Of a stretch of 64,000 nucleotides of DNA, positions 1-10,381 are shown piece by piece. Location: contig NZ_QYUQ01000002.1 of NCBI RefSeq assembly GCF_003590835.1, forward strand, positions 4,774,001 through 4,838,000, read 5' to 3'. Position 1 is the stretch's first letter; the number at the start of each line of letters is the position of its first letter. The stretch comes from Noviherbaspirillum sedimenti. Its GTDB lineage: Bacteria > Pseudomonadota > Gammaproteobacteria > Burkholderiales > Burkholderiaceae_D. The position numbers were made by a program, and so were the translations under genes. The notes below the pieces were generated by a model. That model was given only the letters and a program-made list of their open reading frames with translations, was not told the DNA's origin and did not search any database.

Positions 1-1085
1 CGCGCCTGGCCGCCGATGAATTCGTGCTGGTGCTGCCTGAACGTAGCGACGAAAGCTCTGCCATCCACACGGTTCAGCGCATCATGGACGCGGCGGCCAA
101 GCCATACACCATCGAAGGCCACGAGTTTTTCATGACCGTCAGCGCCGGCATGGCGGTGTATCCGACCGATGGCGAGGATGCCGAGACGCTGATGAAGCAT
201 GCCGACGTCGCCATGTACCGTGCCAAGGAAACTGGCCGCAACAACTACCAGTTCTATACGCCGGCGATGAACGAGCGCGCGCTGGAGCGGCTGCGCCTCG
301 AAGGCGACTTGCGCCTGGCGCTGGAGCACCGGCAGTTCGAGCTGCACTACCAGCCGCAGGTCGACCTGTGTACCGGCAAAATCCATGGCATGGAGGCGCT
401 GATCCGTTGGCAGCACCCGGCCTACGGCATGGTGGCGCCGGCGCGTTTCATCGGCCTGGCCGAGGAAACCGGCCTGATCGTGCCGCTCGGCGCCTGGGTG
501 GTCCGCACCGCCTGCATGCAGGCGAAATCCTGGCAGGACGCCGGCCTGGGCGAGCTGCGGGTGGCGGTAAACCTGTCGGCGCGGCAGTTTACGCAAAAGG
601 ACCTGGTCAAGTCGATTGCCAATGTCTTGCGGGAATGCGGCCTGGCGCCGCATTGCCTGGAACTCGAACTGACCGAAAGCATGCTCATGGACGATGTCGA
701 GCGCGCCATCGGCATCTTGCGCGACCTCGCTGGCCTGGGCGTGCAAATCTCGGTGGATGATTTCGGTACCGGCTATTCCAGCCTGGCTTACCTGAAACGC
801 TTGCCGATCGATGTCCTGAAAATCGACCAATCCTTCGTGCGCGATATCAGCATCGACCCCGACGATGCGGCGATCGTCGCCACCATCGTTTCGCTGGCGC
901 ACAGCCTGCGCCTGCAGGTGATCGCGGAAGGGGTGGAGACCGCCGAGCAGCTGGAATTCCTGCGCGACCATGGCTGCGATGCGATGCAGGGGTACTACTT
1001 CAGCAAGCCGGTGCCGGCGGACCAGTTCGAGGCAATGCTGCGGCAGGGGAAGTGCTTGGCGGGATCGGCGAATATTGCGGGATAG
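1..1085 (+). CDS. GGDEF-EAL cyclic-di-GMP protein, C-terminal part (cut by window edge)
   Basis: The reading frame is open from base 3, so this is the 3' part of a longer gene. It starts inside the GGDEF domain and runs through a full EAL domain. The signature loop reads RLAADEF instead of RLGGDEF, so the cyclase active site looks degenerate and the domain is probably regulatory. The EAL phosphodiesterase domain keeps its key motifs: EALIRW, NLSARQF, ELTES, DDFGTGYSSL, KIDQSFV, EGVET and QGYYFSKP. It should therefore be able to hydrolyse cyclic di-GMP to pGpG. The N-terminal sensory part lies outside the window. It sits directly upstream of a pilus cluster, separated by an insertion sequence; c-di-GMP commonly controls pilus function, but the link here is only positional. 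Confidence 0.93.
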   Translation, partial: RLAADEFVLVLPERSDESSAIHTVQRIMDAAAKPYTIEGHEFFMTVSAGMAVYPTDGEDAETLMKHADVAMYRAKETGRNNYQFYTPAMNERALERLRLEGDLRLALEHRQFELHYQPQVDLCTGKIHGMEALIRWQHPAYGMVAPARFIGLAEETGLIVPLGAWVVRTACMQAKSWQDAGLGELRVAVNLSARQFTQKDLVKSIANVLRECGLAPHCLELELTESMLMDDVERAIGILRDLAGLGVQISVDDFGTGYSSLAYLKRLPIDVLKIDQSFVRDISIDPDDAAIVATIVSLAHSLRLQVIAEGVETAEQLEFLRDHGCDAMQGYYFSKPVPADQFEAMLRQGKCLAGSANIAG

Positions 1086-1100
1086 TAGGTATAGTAACTA

Positions 1101-2026
1101 GGGTCTGTCTGACTGAACGAAATCAATCTGGATGAGTCGATAGGCGATGAGCCGAATTGATTTATCCGAGCGGCAATGGCGTCAGTTGGCGCCCTATTTG
1201 CCGAGTAATCCGCGCCTTGGTCACACGTACGTTGAGCATAGGCATGTTCTCAACGGCATACTATGGCGTTTAAAAACCGGGGCGCCGTGGCGTGACGTCC
1301 CGGAACGCTATGGTCCCTGGCAAACCTGCTATGACCGTTTTGTGCGATGGTCGCGCAATGGCACGTGGCAACGAATATTGACCCTGCTGCAGGCAAAAGC
1401 GGATGCCTCCGGTCACATCGACTGGGACGGTGCGGCACTGGACGCGACGCACATCAAGGCGCATCGCAGTGCCAGCGGCGCCCGCAAAACCGCTGCCAAA
1501 GCGGAAAAAAGGGGACCGTAAGCAACGAATGGCTGGGCCGCTCAAGTGGCGGACGTACCAGCAAAATTCATTTGTGCGTAGACGGCAATGCACGCCCGCT
1601 CGCCCTGGTGATCACTGCCGTTCAATGCGCTGATGTCACCCAAATCGCACCGGTGCTCGATGCCATTTCCGTTCCTCGTTCTTGACCGGGCGGCCCACGA
1701 AAGCGCCCGTCGCGTCTGCGGGTAGACCGCGCCTACGGCGCACGCAAGCTCTGCAAGTTGATTCAAAGCCGGGGCATCCAATGTGTCTGCCCCGAGCGCG
1801 AGGATGCAAAAGCCGCACGCCTGAGGCGTAGTAGTGGCGGCGGCAGTCCACCTTCCTTTAATCCCGATGACTACAAGGGGCGCAATGTCGTCGAGCGTGC
1901 CATCAACCGCTTGAAAGACTTCCGGGCAGTCGCAATTCGCTATGAAAACGGGGACCCAACTTCCTTGCGGCTGTCACTGTAGCGGCTATTGTGCTCTGGC
2001 TCCTATGAAGTCAGTCAGACAGACCC
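1101..2026 (+). mobile_element. IS5-family insertion sequence (IS427-like group), degenerate
   Basis: The 16-17 bp terminal inverted repeats are perfect: AGGGTCTGTCTGACTGA begins at 1100 and its reverse complement ends at 2027. They are flanked by a TA dinucleotide on both sides, as expected for the target duplication of this group. The element is about 926 bp and carries one transposase gene that is now broken. It lies between the GGDEF-EAL gene and the first pilus cluster, so it may have displaced the original upstream region of fimT. Intact ends mean it could still be mobilised by a related transposase elsewhere. Confidence 0.9.
1147..2008 (+). pseudogene. IS5-family transposase, frameshifted and interrupted
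   Basis: The first part (1147-1521) has the N-terminal IS5 domain ([29 protein letters not shown]). A run of six A followed by four G (1505-1514) is the usual programmed -1 frameshift site of this group and joins it to the DDE part ([14 protein letters not shown]). That second frame meets a TGA stop at 1683-1685, then continues through DRAYGARKL and [14 protein letters not shown] further single-base loss near 1945-1955 shifts the tail, which resumes as [16 protein letters not shown] and ends at 2008. The in-frame stop and the second frameshift are beyond the programmed slip, so the enzyme is most likely inactive. Confidence 0.85.
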
Positions 2027-2191
2027 TAACTGGTTTATTGGATTCATGCATCAGCCAATTAACGTTCATCACAGTATATTTGCCGTTTGTCGGATTAGGG
2101 TGGATTTCCTTAAATGCAACTTCTACGATGCTAGTTACCAAATAGCAATGTCTAGTTAATGATGAATTCACAATAAATTTCCATTGCCCAC

Positions 2192-2743
2192 ATGAATATA
2201 AAGCACACAAACGGCTTTACGTTAATTGAGTTAATGATAACGCTGTCGATTGCGGCCATTCTCATGGCACTTGCTGCGCCCAATTTTGGAATCTTTGTGT
2301 TGAACAGTCGCATGACGGCGCAAAGCAATGATTTATTGTCAGCGTTTCAGCTGGCGCGCAGTGAAGCGATTAAGCGCGGTGTGCGCGTCAGTCTATGCAA
2401 AAGCGCCAATAACACTTCCTGCGCTGCGTCCGGTACCTGGGCGCAGGGGTGGATCGTGTTTGTAGATGGAACTACTGCCGGGACGGTTGACGGGACGGGA
2501 GCAAATGCGGACGTTGTGCTTCGCGCATTCAGTGCTTTAACCGGAAACAGCCGGCTGGCAGGGAGTGCCAATGACGTCGCAAGTTATGTGTCGTTTACTG
2601 CTTCCGGCGCAACTTCGTTGACGGCAAACCGCCTTGTTTCGCTGTGCCCGCCCAGCCCTGCAGCAGTCGTCGGGCGGGACATTCAAATTGCGCCGTCCGG
2701 CCGCGTGCGTGTACAAAAACCGCCTGCCACTGCATGTACCTGA
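2192..2743 (+). CDS. fimT: Type IV pilus minor pilin, FimT/FimU (GspH-like), cluster A
   Basis: A 183-residue prepilin. It has a short leader ending in Gly followed by FTLIELM, the prepilin peptidase site with conserved Glu at +5, then one hydrophobic helix. The segment SAFQLARSEAIKRGVRVSLCKS is the FimT/GspH family signature, and the tail ends in a Cys-containing strand. The product should be cleaved by PilD and help prime pilus assembly with PilV, PilW, PilX and PilY1. No clear ribosome site precedes the ATG, but it is the only start that gives a normal leader. It is the first gene of cluster A and lies 165 bp after the IS5 element. Confidence 0.9.
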   Translation: MNIKHTNGFTLIELMITLSIAAILMALAAPNFGIFVLNSRMTAQSNDLLSAFQLARSEAIKRGVRVSLCKSANNTSCAASGTWAQGWIVFVDGTTAGTVDGTGANADVVLRAFSALTGNSRLAGSANDVASYVSFTASGATSLTANRLVSLCPPSPAAVVGRDIQIAPSGRVRVQKPPATACT

Positions 2744-2752
2744 GGAGGAAAA

Positions 2753-3181
2753 ATGCGGCAAAAAGGATTTACCCTGATTGAAGTGCTGATTGCAATGCTG
2801 GTGCTGGCAATTGGCCTCTTGGGACTGGCCGGGTTAATGGCAACGAGTATGCGCAATAACCATAGCGCCTACCATCGCACCCAGGCGGTTTGGCTGGCGA
2901 ATGACATGATAGACAGGATGCGGGCAAACCGTGCGGTTGCGTTATCGGGAACGAATAACTACGTCATCGCCATTGGCTTGGCAACATCTGCTTCTGCGGG
3001 TATGGCGGGCACGGACGTCAACAGCTGGAAAACCTTGCTTGGTCGGACTTTGCCGGCAGGTGATGGTTCGATTGCAGTAACACCTGCTTCGCGCGCTGCC
3101 ACCGTGATCATTCAATGGAACGACGCTCGGGGGAGTCAAGGCAGCACTACGCAACAGTTTCGTGTGGATACACAGCTATGA
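2753..3181 (+). CDS. pilV: Type IV pilus minor pilin PilV, cluster A
   Basis: A 142-residue prepilin with leader MRQKG and cleavage site G-FTLIEVL. The hydrophobic helix contains AIGLLGLAGLMATS, typical of PilV, and is followed by AVWLANDMIDRMRANR, the conserved PilV motif. A strong ribosome site (GAGGAGG) lies just before the ATG. Its stop overlaps the pilW start (ATGA), indicating translational coupling. The role is in the minor-pilin priming complex in the inner membrane and pilus tip. Confidence 0.92.
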   Translation: MRQKGFTLIEVLIAMLVLAIGLLGLAGLMATSMRNNHSAYHRTQAVWLANDMIDRMRANRAVALSGTNNYVIAIGLATSASAGMAGTDVNSWKTLLGRTLPAGDGSIAVTPASRAATVIIQWNDARGSQGSTTQQFRVDTQL

Positions 3182-4200
3182 AAAAACAAGAGCGCAGCCT
3201 GTTGTTTTTCAAGGGCCAATCGGGTTTCAGTTTAATTGAATTGATGGTTGCGATAACCATCGGCTTCATAGTTGTCCTCGCGGTCAGCTATCTGTATTTG
3301 GGTAGTAACCAGGTATTCCGGGCTACGGACAATATGTCGCGTCTGCAGGAAAACGCGCGCTATGCACTGGATAACATGGCCCGTCACGTCCGCATGACAG
3401 GATATATCGGCTGCGGTAACTTGCAGAACATGACAGTCACAGTCATTGCAAACGCGCCGGCGGAAGGCATCACGACTGCGAACGCTGTTTCAGGCCTTGA
3501 CTATGTGTCACCTGCTGCGGCGATCGGTGGCATCACGCGCCCGGCAGGGGACACCATTTCGATCAGAGGGATGTTCAGGGAAGGCGTGCCAGTTACTGAG
3601 GATGGCCAGCCTTCCAATGCAAACCTGAAAATTGCGGATAACCGTTACGGGTTTGCGCAAGGCGATGTCCTGACCGTCACTAACTGCACTCATGCAGATA
3701 CGTTCAAGGTTACGAATAATCCGGGCGCAGCCACTCTGCCCGGAGTGGTAAATATAACGACGCTGACACATGCAAACAGCACCAATACCGGGAATCGACT
3801 TGGCAAATATGGTACCGATGCCATCGTGTCGAGAATAGATCAATATAGCTATTTCGTCGGAGTTAACCCGGCAAGCAAGCGGGCCCTGTTCCGCTCGGGG
3901 CCGACCAGCGCGGATGCGCCGGTTGAACTGGCTGATAACGTCGAGGATATGCAAATCGAGTATGGCGTCGACACCAATGGTGATTCCGCCGCAGATAGCT
4001 ATCTTACCGCGACCTCAGTAGGCGCGGACTGGGATAAGGTGGTGACTGCGCGGATTCACTTGCTGATGGCCAGTGCAGAGAATAACGTCGCATCATCAGC
4101 GCAACGATATGTTTTTAACGGTGCTACGGTGACCGCGACCGACCGTCGCCTATACCAGGTTTTCACTACCACGGTTGGCTTGCGCAACCGCTTGCCCTGA
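3178..4200 (+). CDS. pilW: Type IV pilus minor pilin PilW, cluster A
   Basis: The chosen start is the ATG at 3178 that overlaps the pilV stop; an upstream in-frame ATG at 3115 lies inside pilV. The 340-residue product has a 19-residue leader, the site G-FSLIELM, one hydrophobic helix, and the PilW motif SRLQENARYALDNMARHVRMTGYIGC. A later segment, QIEYGVDTNGD, is the usual PilW C-terminal region. PilW is a minor pilin of the tip/priming complex. It is translationally coupled to pilV and followed after 12 nt by pilX. Confidence 0.92.
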   Translation: MKKQERSLLFFKGQSGFSLIELMVAITIGFIVVLAVSYLYLGSNQVFRATDNMSRLQENARYALDNMARHVRMTGYIGCGNLQNMTVTVIANAPAEGITTANAVSGLDYVSPAAAIGGITRPAGDTISIRGMFREGVPVTEDGQPSNANLKIADNRYGFAQGDVLTVTNCTHADTFKVTNNPGAATLPGVVNITTLTHANSTNTGNRLGKYGTDAIVSRIDQYSYFVGVNPASKRALFRSGPTSADAPVELADNVEDMQIEYGVDTNGDSAADSYLTATSVGADWDKVVTARIHLLMASAENNVASSAQRYVFNGATVTATDRRLYQVFTTTVGLRNRLP

Positions 4201-4212
4201 CGGAGATTATTG

Positions 4213-4707
4213 ATGGTCTTTTCACAAAGACAGCGTGGCGCTGCCCTCATTACGGGCTTGATCATTATGGTGATCCTGACCTTGCTCGCGGTCGCCAGCA
4301 TGCGTACCACGATTATGGAAGAAAAAATGGCAGGTAACGCGCGTGACATCGATATTGCGTTTCAGTCTGCCGAAGCCGCTATAAGGGCCGGAGAAGACGT
4401 CCTGAATGGCGCCACGCTCCCGGCGTTCAGTACATCGGGAGCTCATCTGACGGCTGCGGTTCGAAATGATGAATACTGGCTTTCCACGCATAACTGGGGC
4501 ACGAGTTCGATTGCATACTCTGGCACCCTCGAGGGGACGTCTGGCAATCCGCGGTATGTAATCGAAGAAATGGCGGCTGTGCCTGAGTCCGGAGGCAGCC
4601 TGAAAATGGGCGCTATTGAAGAAAAAGGAATATACAGAATCACCGTGCGCGGGGCGGGAGCCAGCCCTAACGCAAAGGTATATCTCCAGTCAACCTATCG
4701 TCGCTGA
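4213..4707 (+). CDS. pilX: Type IV pilus assembly protein PilX, cluster A
   Basis: About 164 residues. The N-terminus QRQRGAALITGLIIMVILT is the PilX pattern, in which the canonical FTLIE site is replaced by G-AALI, and EEKMAGNARD is the conserved motif after the helix. The ATG at 4213 has GGAG about 7 nt upstream and is preferred over the TTG just before it. PilX belongs to the minor-pilin complex and partners PilY1, encoded next (19-nt gap). Confidence 0.9.
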   Translation: MVFSQRQRGAALITGLIIMVILTLLAVASMRTTIMEEKMAGNARDIDIAFQSAEAAIRAGEDVLNGATLPAFSTSGAHLTAAVRNDEYWLSTHNWGTSSIAYSGTLEGTSGNPRYVIEEMAAVPESGGSLKMGAIEEKGIYRITVRGAGASPNAKVYLQSTYRR

Positions 4708-4726
4708 TATTGTAAAAATATAACGA

Positions 4727-7700
4727 ATGAAAATCATGCGTCCAATTCAAGCCTTGATTCTGGCGGCATCGTTCTGCGTGTTGACGCCCACCGCCATGTC
4801 AGTGGATATCGCCCAGAAGCCGGTGTTTCTCAATCCGCCCGACCCGCGCATCATGCTGGTGATGTCGCGTGACCACGAACTGTCGAAAAAAGCCTACAGC
4901 GACCATTCCGATCTCAATAACGACGGTGTATTGGACATAACGTATACCGATACTATTGATTATTATGGTTATTTCGATAGTAAAAAATGCTACACGTACG
5001 CCAACAGTCGTTTCGAGCCCGCAGGCTCTGCGGCAGGAGCGAATAGTCACCACTGCAGCAGCCAGTGGAGCGGCAATTTCCTGAACTGGGTCAGCATGAC
5101 GCGCATGGACGTGCTTCGAAAGACCCTTTATGGCGGATTGCGGTCTACTGATGATGATGGCGGGAGCGCAGTCGGGAAAACGGTGCTGGAACGCGCCATG
5201 CTCCCGTCTGATGTGCATGCCTTCAGCAAGACGTTTGCTCCTGCCGGCGGCGCAACCGAAATGTTGCGATACACCCCTTATAACCAGGCGATTGTTTCAT
5301 TTTGTAATGCGACACGTTCAAGTGGCATGTCCCGGGCCACGACAGCGGCACCCCAAATACAGGTGGCCTATGGTGCTTTTCCGCGGTGGGCAATGACTGC
5401 CCTGAATCAGTGCGGGACCAGTAACACCGCCAGTGAAGGTCGGCCCGCCACATTGGCGGCAGACCTGACGGCGCGGGTGGCAGTGTGCGTGACGGGCATG
5501 CTTGAAGATAATTGCACTGCCTATGGCGCCAACCGCAAGCCAACAGGCTTGCTGCAAAAATACGGCGAAAAGGAGGCCCTCTCCAGGGTGCAATTTGGGC
5601 TTTTAACCGGCAGTTATTCCAAAAACAAGTCAGGCGGAGTATTGCGTAAAAATACCTCCTGGTTAACCAATAATCTAACTGCAGCAAATAATGAAGTTAA
5701 CTCCTCAACCGGGCAATTCATTAACCAGGGCACCAGTGATGCCGGCATCATCAATACCGTTAACCGCATACGAGTTTCTGGATGGGATTATGGCGCAAAC
5801 ACGCACCAAAATGGCTGTAACTCTCCCGGAATATTGACATTTGCCGACGGTCAGTGTGTCGACTGGGGTAATCCTCTCGCCGAAATGTATCTGGAGGCGA
5901 TACGTTATCTGGCTGGTAAAGCAGCGCCGACCACAGCATTTGATACGACGACCGATGAGCAAACGCATTTACCTAGCTTGCCCAAAGTGACCTGGCAAGA
6001 TCCCTTGCCGAATGATCAGTGGTGTGCGCTGTCCAGCACCGTGGTGTTGTCGACAGGCTTGAATTCATTTGACCGAGACCAACTGACAGGACATGGCATT
6101 GCCAACCTTGACGTCGTCGCTTCAACAAATACAGTCGGCAAGCTGATACTTGAAAATGGTACGAATACTTATCTAATTGGCAGTAACGGCACTGTCACTA
6201 CCACAGATGACCAGTGCACCGGCAAGGCATTGACCGCCGATGGCACTACCAGTAACTTGAGCGACGCTTCCGGCATCTGCCCGGAGATTCCAAGCCTGAA
6301 GGGCGGTTATCACATTGCGGGACTGGCTTTTTCCAATCAATCGATCGATTTGCGCCCGGAATATCAGACAAAACGGAATGCGCGGTGGGGGCCAACAGTC
6401 CCAATCCCAATCTGGCGCGCGCGGCACGCCAGCCAATGGAAGTCTATACGGTAGCGCTTGCCGAAACGCTGCCAAAACTTGAAATACCAGTGGCGGGCGG
6501 CAAAATCACTTTTCTCCCGGCATGTATGGCGAACTCCAGCGGTTCTGCCACTGCCGCCACTACCGGCTGGCGCGTTTGCTCGCTGACGGACATGCGCTTC
6601 CTGAGTTATGGAATGGTAAACGGAGCGCCGGCGGGTTCCATTGAAGTCTCTTGGGAAGATTCCACCTGGGGGAATGACTATGATATGGACGGGGTTGCTG
6701 AACTGGACTTCTGTGTGGGAGCCGCCTGTGATCCGGCTTTGGGAGTCGCGTCTAATCAATTAAGAATCCGAGCCCAGGCAACTTATGCTGCTGCCGGCCA
6801 TGCCTTGCGCTTTGGCTATACCGTGACTGGGAGCTCCGCCGACGGTACGCACCTCGATATTCTGCGCCCCGGGGGCCAGAATTTCACATCCCTTCCTGCT
6901 CCCGCTACGGTAACGCCGCCAACCGCCCGGACATTTAGTGTCGGCGCCTCGGCTGCAAAGTTGCTCGAAAGCCCGCTGTTGTATGCCGCAAAATATGGCA
7001 AGGCCAATTCGGACCTGACAGGCGGCGGGGCTAACAAGGATCAACCGGACGGCATACCCGATAATTATTTCAAGGTGACCAACCCGGCCGGGCTGTTTGA
7101 CGCTCTTGGCAAGGTATTCGAGGAAGCCGCCGTTGCTGATGCCTCGGCTGCTGCAATCGCCAGTAACTCAACCAGGCTGAATACGGATACGCATGTCTAT
7201 CAGGCGCTCTTTCACAGCCCAGCCTGGACCGGGGACCTCAAGGCGATGCCGTTGAGTTCGACCGGCACGGTCGGCACTGCCAGCTGGTCAGCCAGTGCAA
7301 ATATTCCAGCCGCGGCGAGCCGGAACATTAAAACCTGGAATGGCACTACGTGGAATGACGCTAATGGCTCGGGCCTGGATTTCAACTGGAGTAATCCGGT
7401 ACTTTCGAGCGAGGTGACCGCTGCGCAACAAACCGCGATCGGCAGTGCGGATATTTTGAATTATATTCGGGGCGACCAAAGCAAGGAGAAAAACCAAACC
7501 AATGGCATTTACCGTGCGCGTTCCAGCCGCATGGGGGATATTGTGAATTCCGATCCGCACTATGTGGCAGCTGAAAATTATGGCTACGATCAGCCAGGCA
7601 GTGGGTTATTGGCTGCACAGAAGACCGAATACACGACTTTCCGCACCGGTATCAAAACCACCCGGAAGAAAATGCTTTATGTTGGCGTAAATGACGGCAT

Positions 7701-9150
7701 GCTTCATGCCATTAATGCTGCCAATACCGCAGTCGACGGGGGTGGCGACGAAATTTTTGCCTATGTACCCAATGCAGTTATTCCGAATTTGAGTGCGCTG
7801 GCCCAGCCTAACTATCAGCACCGCTTTTACGTTGATGGCTCTCCCAACTCCGGCGACGCCTACTTGGGAGGGTGGAAAACCGTTTTGTTAGGTACATTGG
7901 GAGCAGGGGGCAAGGGGGTCTTTGCGCTGGATATTACCAACCCCGATAATTTCGACGCTTCCAAGGTTATCTGGGAATTCACGGATGCGACTGATCTTGG
8001 CATGATCATGAGCCGTGCGCACGTCGCGCGCATGAATAATGGCCATTGGTATGCCATATTCGGCAATGGTTATAACAGCTCGTTAGGCAAAGCGAAATTG
8101 TTCCTGGTTCCTCTCGACAAATCCCAAAACCTTCCCGTTATTAAAATTGATACCGGAGTTGGCACGGATAATGGGATGTCCGAACCGGCACTCCTCGATA
8201 CCAATGGTGACCGCATCGTTGATGTGATCTATGCCGGAGATCTGCGAGGCAATGTCTGGAAGTTCGATATGTCATCGACGACTGCCAGCAATTGGGAAGT
8301 CGCATACCAATCCGGTAATGGTAATAACGCTGTTCCGGCACCTCTTTTTAAAGCGCAAATCATCAGTGGTTCGCCGAGCGTGGCGGTCGAGCAGCCGATC
8401 ACGGGCGCCCTGGAAATTGGCGCCGCACCTGGCGGTGTATCTGGCTATATGGTCTATTTCGGCACGGGCAGCTATTTAGGCAATACGGATGTAGGCGTGA
8501 CGGCCACCCAGACTGCCTATGGCATTCTTGACGCCGGCAACAAGATTGCGCCTGGTAACACCGGACGCGATTCATTGCAACCGCAAACCTTTGTCTACGA
8601 AGGGGCCCGTACGAGCACGGATTCGAGCCTGGTCCGCGTCGCCAGCAATAATGCGGTGGCATATACCGGAGGCAGCGCGAAACGCGGATGGTATCTGGAT
8701 TTGTTGTCTGCTGCCGCTCCGGCCAGTCCTGTCAGTCCGGCTAATCTTGGCGAAAGAATTGTGGCGGTGCCCTTGCTGCGACACGGCAGAGTGATTTTGA
8801 CTTCTATCGTTCCCTCTTCCGCAGTGTGTGCTCAAGGCGGCTATAGCTGGATCACGGAGCTTGATGCCTTGTCGGGCGGGCGGTTGTCCTACAGCGTATT
8901 TGACCCGAATAACGACGGGCTATACAACGCCGCGGACAATGCGGTTTACGGCCCGAATGGCGCAACTTCGAATCCGGCAAGCTCAATCAAACTAGGGGAT
9001 GAAGGATTGATGAAGGCGCCGACCGTGATCAGCGCGGGCGAAAAAGAATACAAAGTGGGGAGCGGTACTGCTGGTAGTGTCGTAGTCATCAATGAAAAAG
9101 GCACGAATGGAAAACCGCGCTCCTCGTGGCGACAAATTTTCCCCAAGTGA
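4727..9150 (+). pseudogene. pilY1: PilY1 pilus-tip adhesin/assembly protein, cluster A, one-base frameshift
   Basis: Two overlapping frames make one PilY1. The first (4727-6454) has a signal peptide, a Ca-binding-like loop DLNNDGVLD and the N-terminal domain. The second, from about 6385 to 9150, carries the C-terminal beta-propeller with NDGMLHAINAAN, YVPNAVIPNL, GGKGVFALDI and a Ca-binding loop DTNGDRIVD. The frames meet at a run of five G (6387-6391). Six G would restore one protein of about 1,474 residues (reading RWGANSPNPN across the join). PilY1 is exported and presented at the pilus tip, where it affects adhesion and retraction. As written the gene makes only a truncated N-terminal product. 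It could be a true mutation, a phase-variation state, or a base-call error in a homopolymer. Confidence 0.85.
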
Positions 9151-9174
9151 TAATCGTTTATAGGGACTCTGAAT

Positions 9175-9609
9175 ATGCAACGAGCCACAAGCCAAGGCTT
9201 CACACTGATTGAATTGATGATTACAGTTGCTGTGATCGGCATACTTGCTGCAGTTGCTTATCCTAGCTACACGCAATACGTTCAACGTAGCAATCGTGCG
9301 GCTGTAAAAGCCATATTGCTTGAAGATGCTCAATTTCTTGAGAGGAATTTTACGACGGCTAATCGTTATGACCGTACCAGCGCGGACGTTGAAATTACCA
9401 GCGCTACCTTGCCTAAGAGACAAAGCCCTGAAAGTGGGGCGGCGAAATATAACATCACAGTGGAGATGGGGACTGCACCTGCGCAAACTTTTACGCTTTC
9501 AGCAACGCCAACGGGTTCGATGACCAGCGATGCGTGCGGTACTTACACCTTATCGTATACCGGAGTACAAGGATCAGGTGGCAGCGTGGCGGAGTGCTGG
9601 GGGAAGTAA
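9175..9609 (+). CDS. pilE: PilE-type pilin/pseudopilin, cluster A
   Basis: A 144-residue prepilin with leader ending G, then FTLIELM and the PilE helix [19 protein letters not shown]. Two Cys near the C-terminus (SDACGTY and AECW) would form the usual disulfide loop. AGGGA precedes the ATG. PilE of this short type is usually a minor pilin that links the tip complex to the shaft rather than the major subunit. It closes cluster A. The N-terminal half is closely similar to the other PilE at 10382. Confidence 0.9.
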   Translation: MQRATSQGFTLIELMITVAVIGILAAVAYPSYTQYVQRSNRAAVKAILLEDAQFLERNFTTANRYDRTSADVEITSATLPKRQSPESGAAKYNITVEMGTAPAQTFTLSATPTGSMTSDACGTYTLSYTGVQGSGGSVAECWGK

Positions 9610-9661
9610 CTTGACAAGAATTCAATGAGTAGCGAATAGGAACGTAGGCATTTTCAATCGC

Positions 9662-9845
9662 TTACGTTTCTACTTCGATGTACATTTCACTATTGACTGC
9701 TCTGCCGTTTATCTCGCCTGGTTGATAAACGGAATTGTAAAATTGCAAAATAATTTCTTCTTCTGTTGCTTTATCTGCAGTTGATTTTTCCGCAAAAATA
9801 GAATGAACTTTTCCACGTGCATCGATCAATACGCGTAAAAGAGAG
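9662..9845 (-). pseudogene. TonB-like C-terminal domain fragment
   Basis: On the minus strand an open frame without a start encodes about 60 residues containing LLRVLIDARGKVHSIFAEK, ATEEEIILQFYN, QPGEINGRAV and SEMYIEVET, then a stop. The pattern (LRVLID-G-V, then an F-P-G-NGRPV-like turn, then a final IEV strand) is that of TonB C-terminal domains, which contact outer-membrane receptors. The upstream part is missing and the fragment abuts the end of an IS3-like remnant at about 9846, so an insertion seems to have removed the rest. No function is expected. Confidence 0.6.
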
Positions 9846-10216
9846 GTGGCCCAGTTTGTTTGGACAGCAATTTGCTGTCGTTAAGTGGGGCTTTGTGAAG
9901 TAGGGTTATCCATGGCACCGCTCGCCGCCCCATGCGCAGGGCAAGAGCGTGCGGCGCGGTGGATAGCCCGGGCCCTCATCTACGCGGCCTGCCGAAGGGC
10001 CGGAAGATTGTCATAGTAGAACGCATCTGGCACCGTGCCGTCAAGCGCGCTGTGTGGGTGCCGGCTGTTGTAGAACGCCAGATGGCGCCCAATGCCGTCG
10101 CGTGCCGCGCTCACCGTTTCGTACGCGCGCAAGTAAACCTCCTCGTATTTAATCGATTTCCACAATCGCTCGACGAACACGTTGTCGCGCCAGCAGCCTT
10201 TCCCATCCATGTGTAA
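9846..10216 (-). mobile_element. IS3-family insertion sequence remnant
   Basis: The minus strand carries only the end of an IS3-type OrfB (integrase-core transposase): DGKGCWRDNVFVERLWKS, YEEVYLRAYETVSAARDGI and YNSRHPHSALDGTVPDAF, with a stop at 9980. The glutamate in FVERLW is the last DDE residue; the first two Asp are missing. The bases around 9846-9870 (TGTCCAAACAAACTGGGCC on the minus strand) resemble an IS3-group terminal repeat. The left part of the element is gone, with a junction near 10216. It sits between the two pilus clusters and truncates the TonB-like gene. Confidence 0.75.
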
Positions 10217-10381
10217 AAACATGCCTAAATGCAACCGTTGATCGTCATATTTCTGCCGTCAATCCGAGTTCACAGAAAAATTTGGCGAAATTCCTGGAGA
10301 AATTTATAAAAATGTTCTAAATTTCCAGTGTTTCCAATGGGAAACAATAATTAACAATTTAATAGAGCGATTAAACACATC

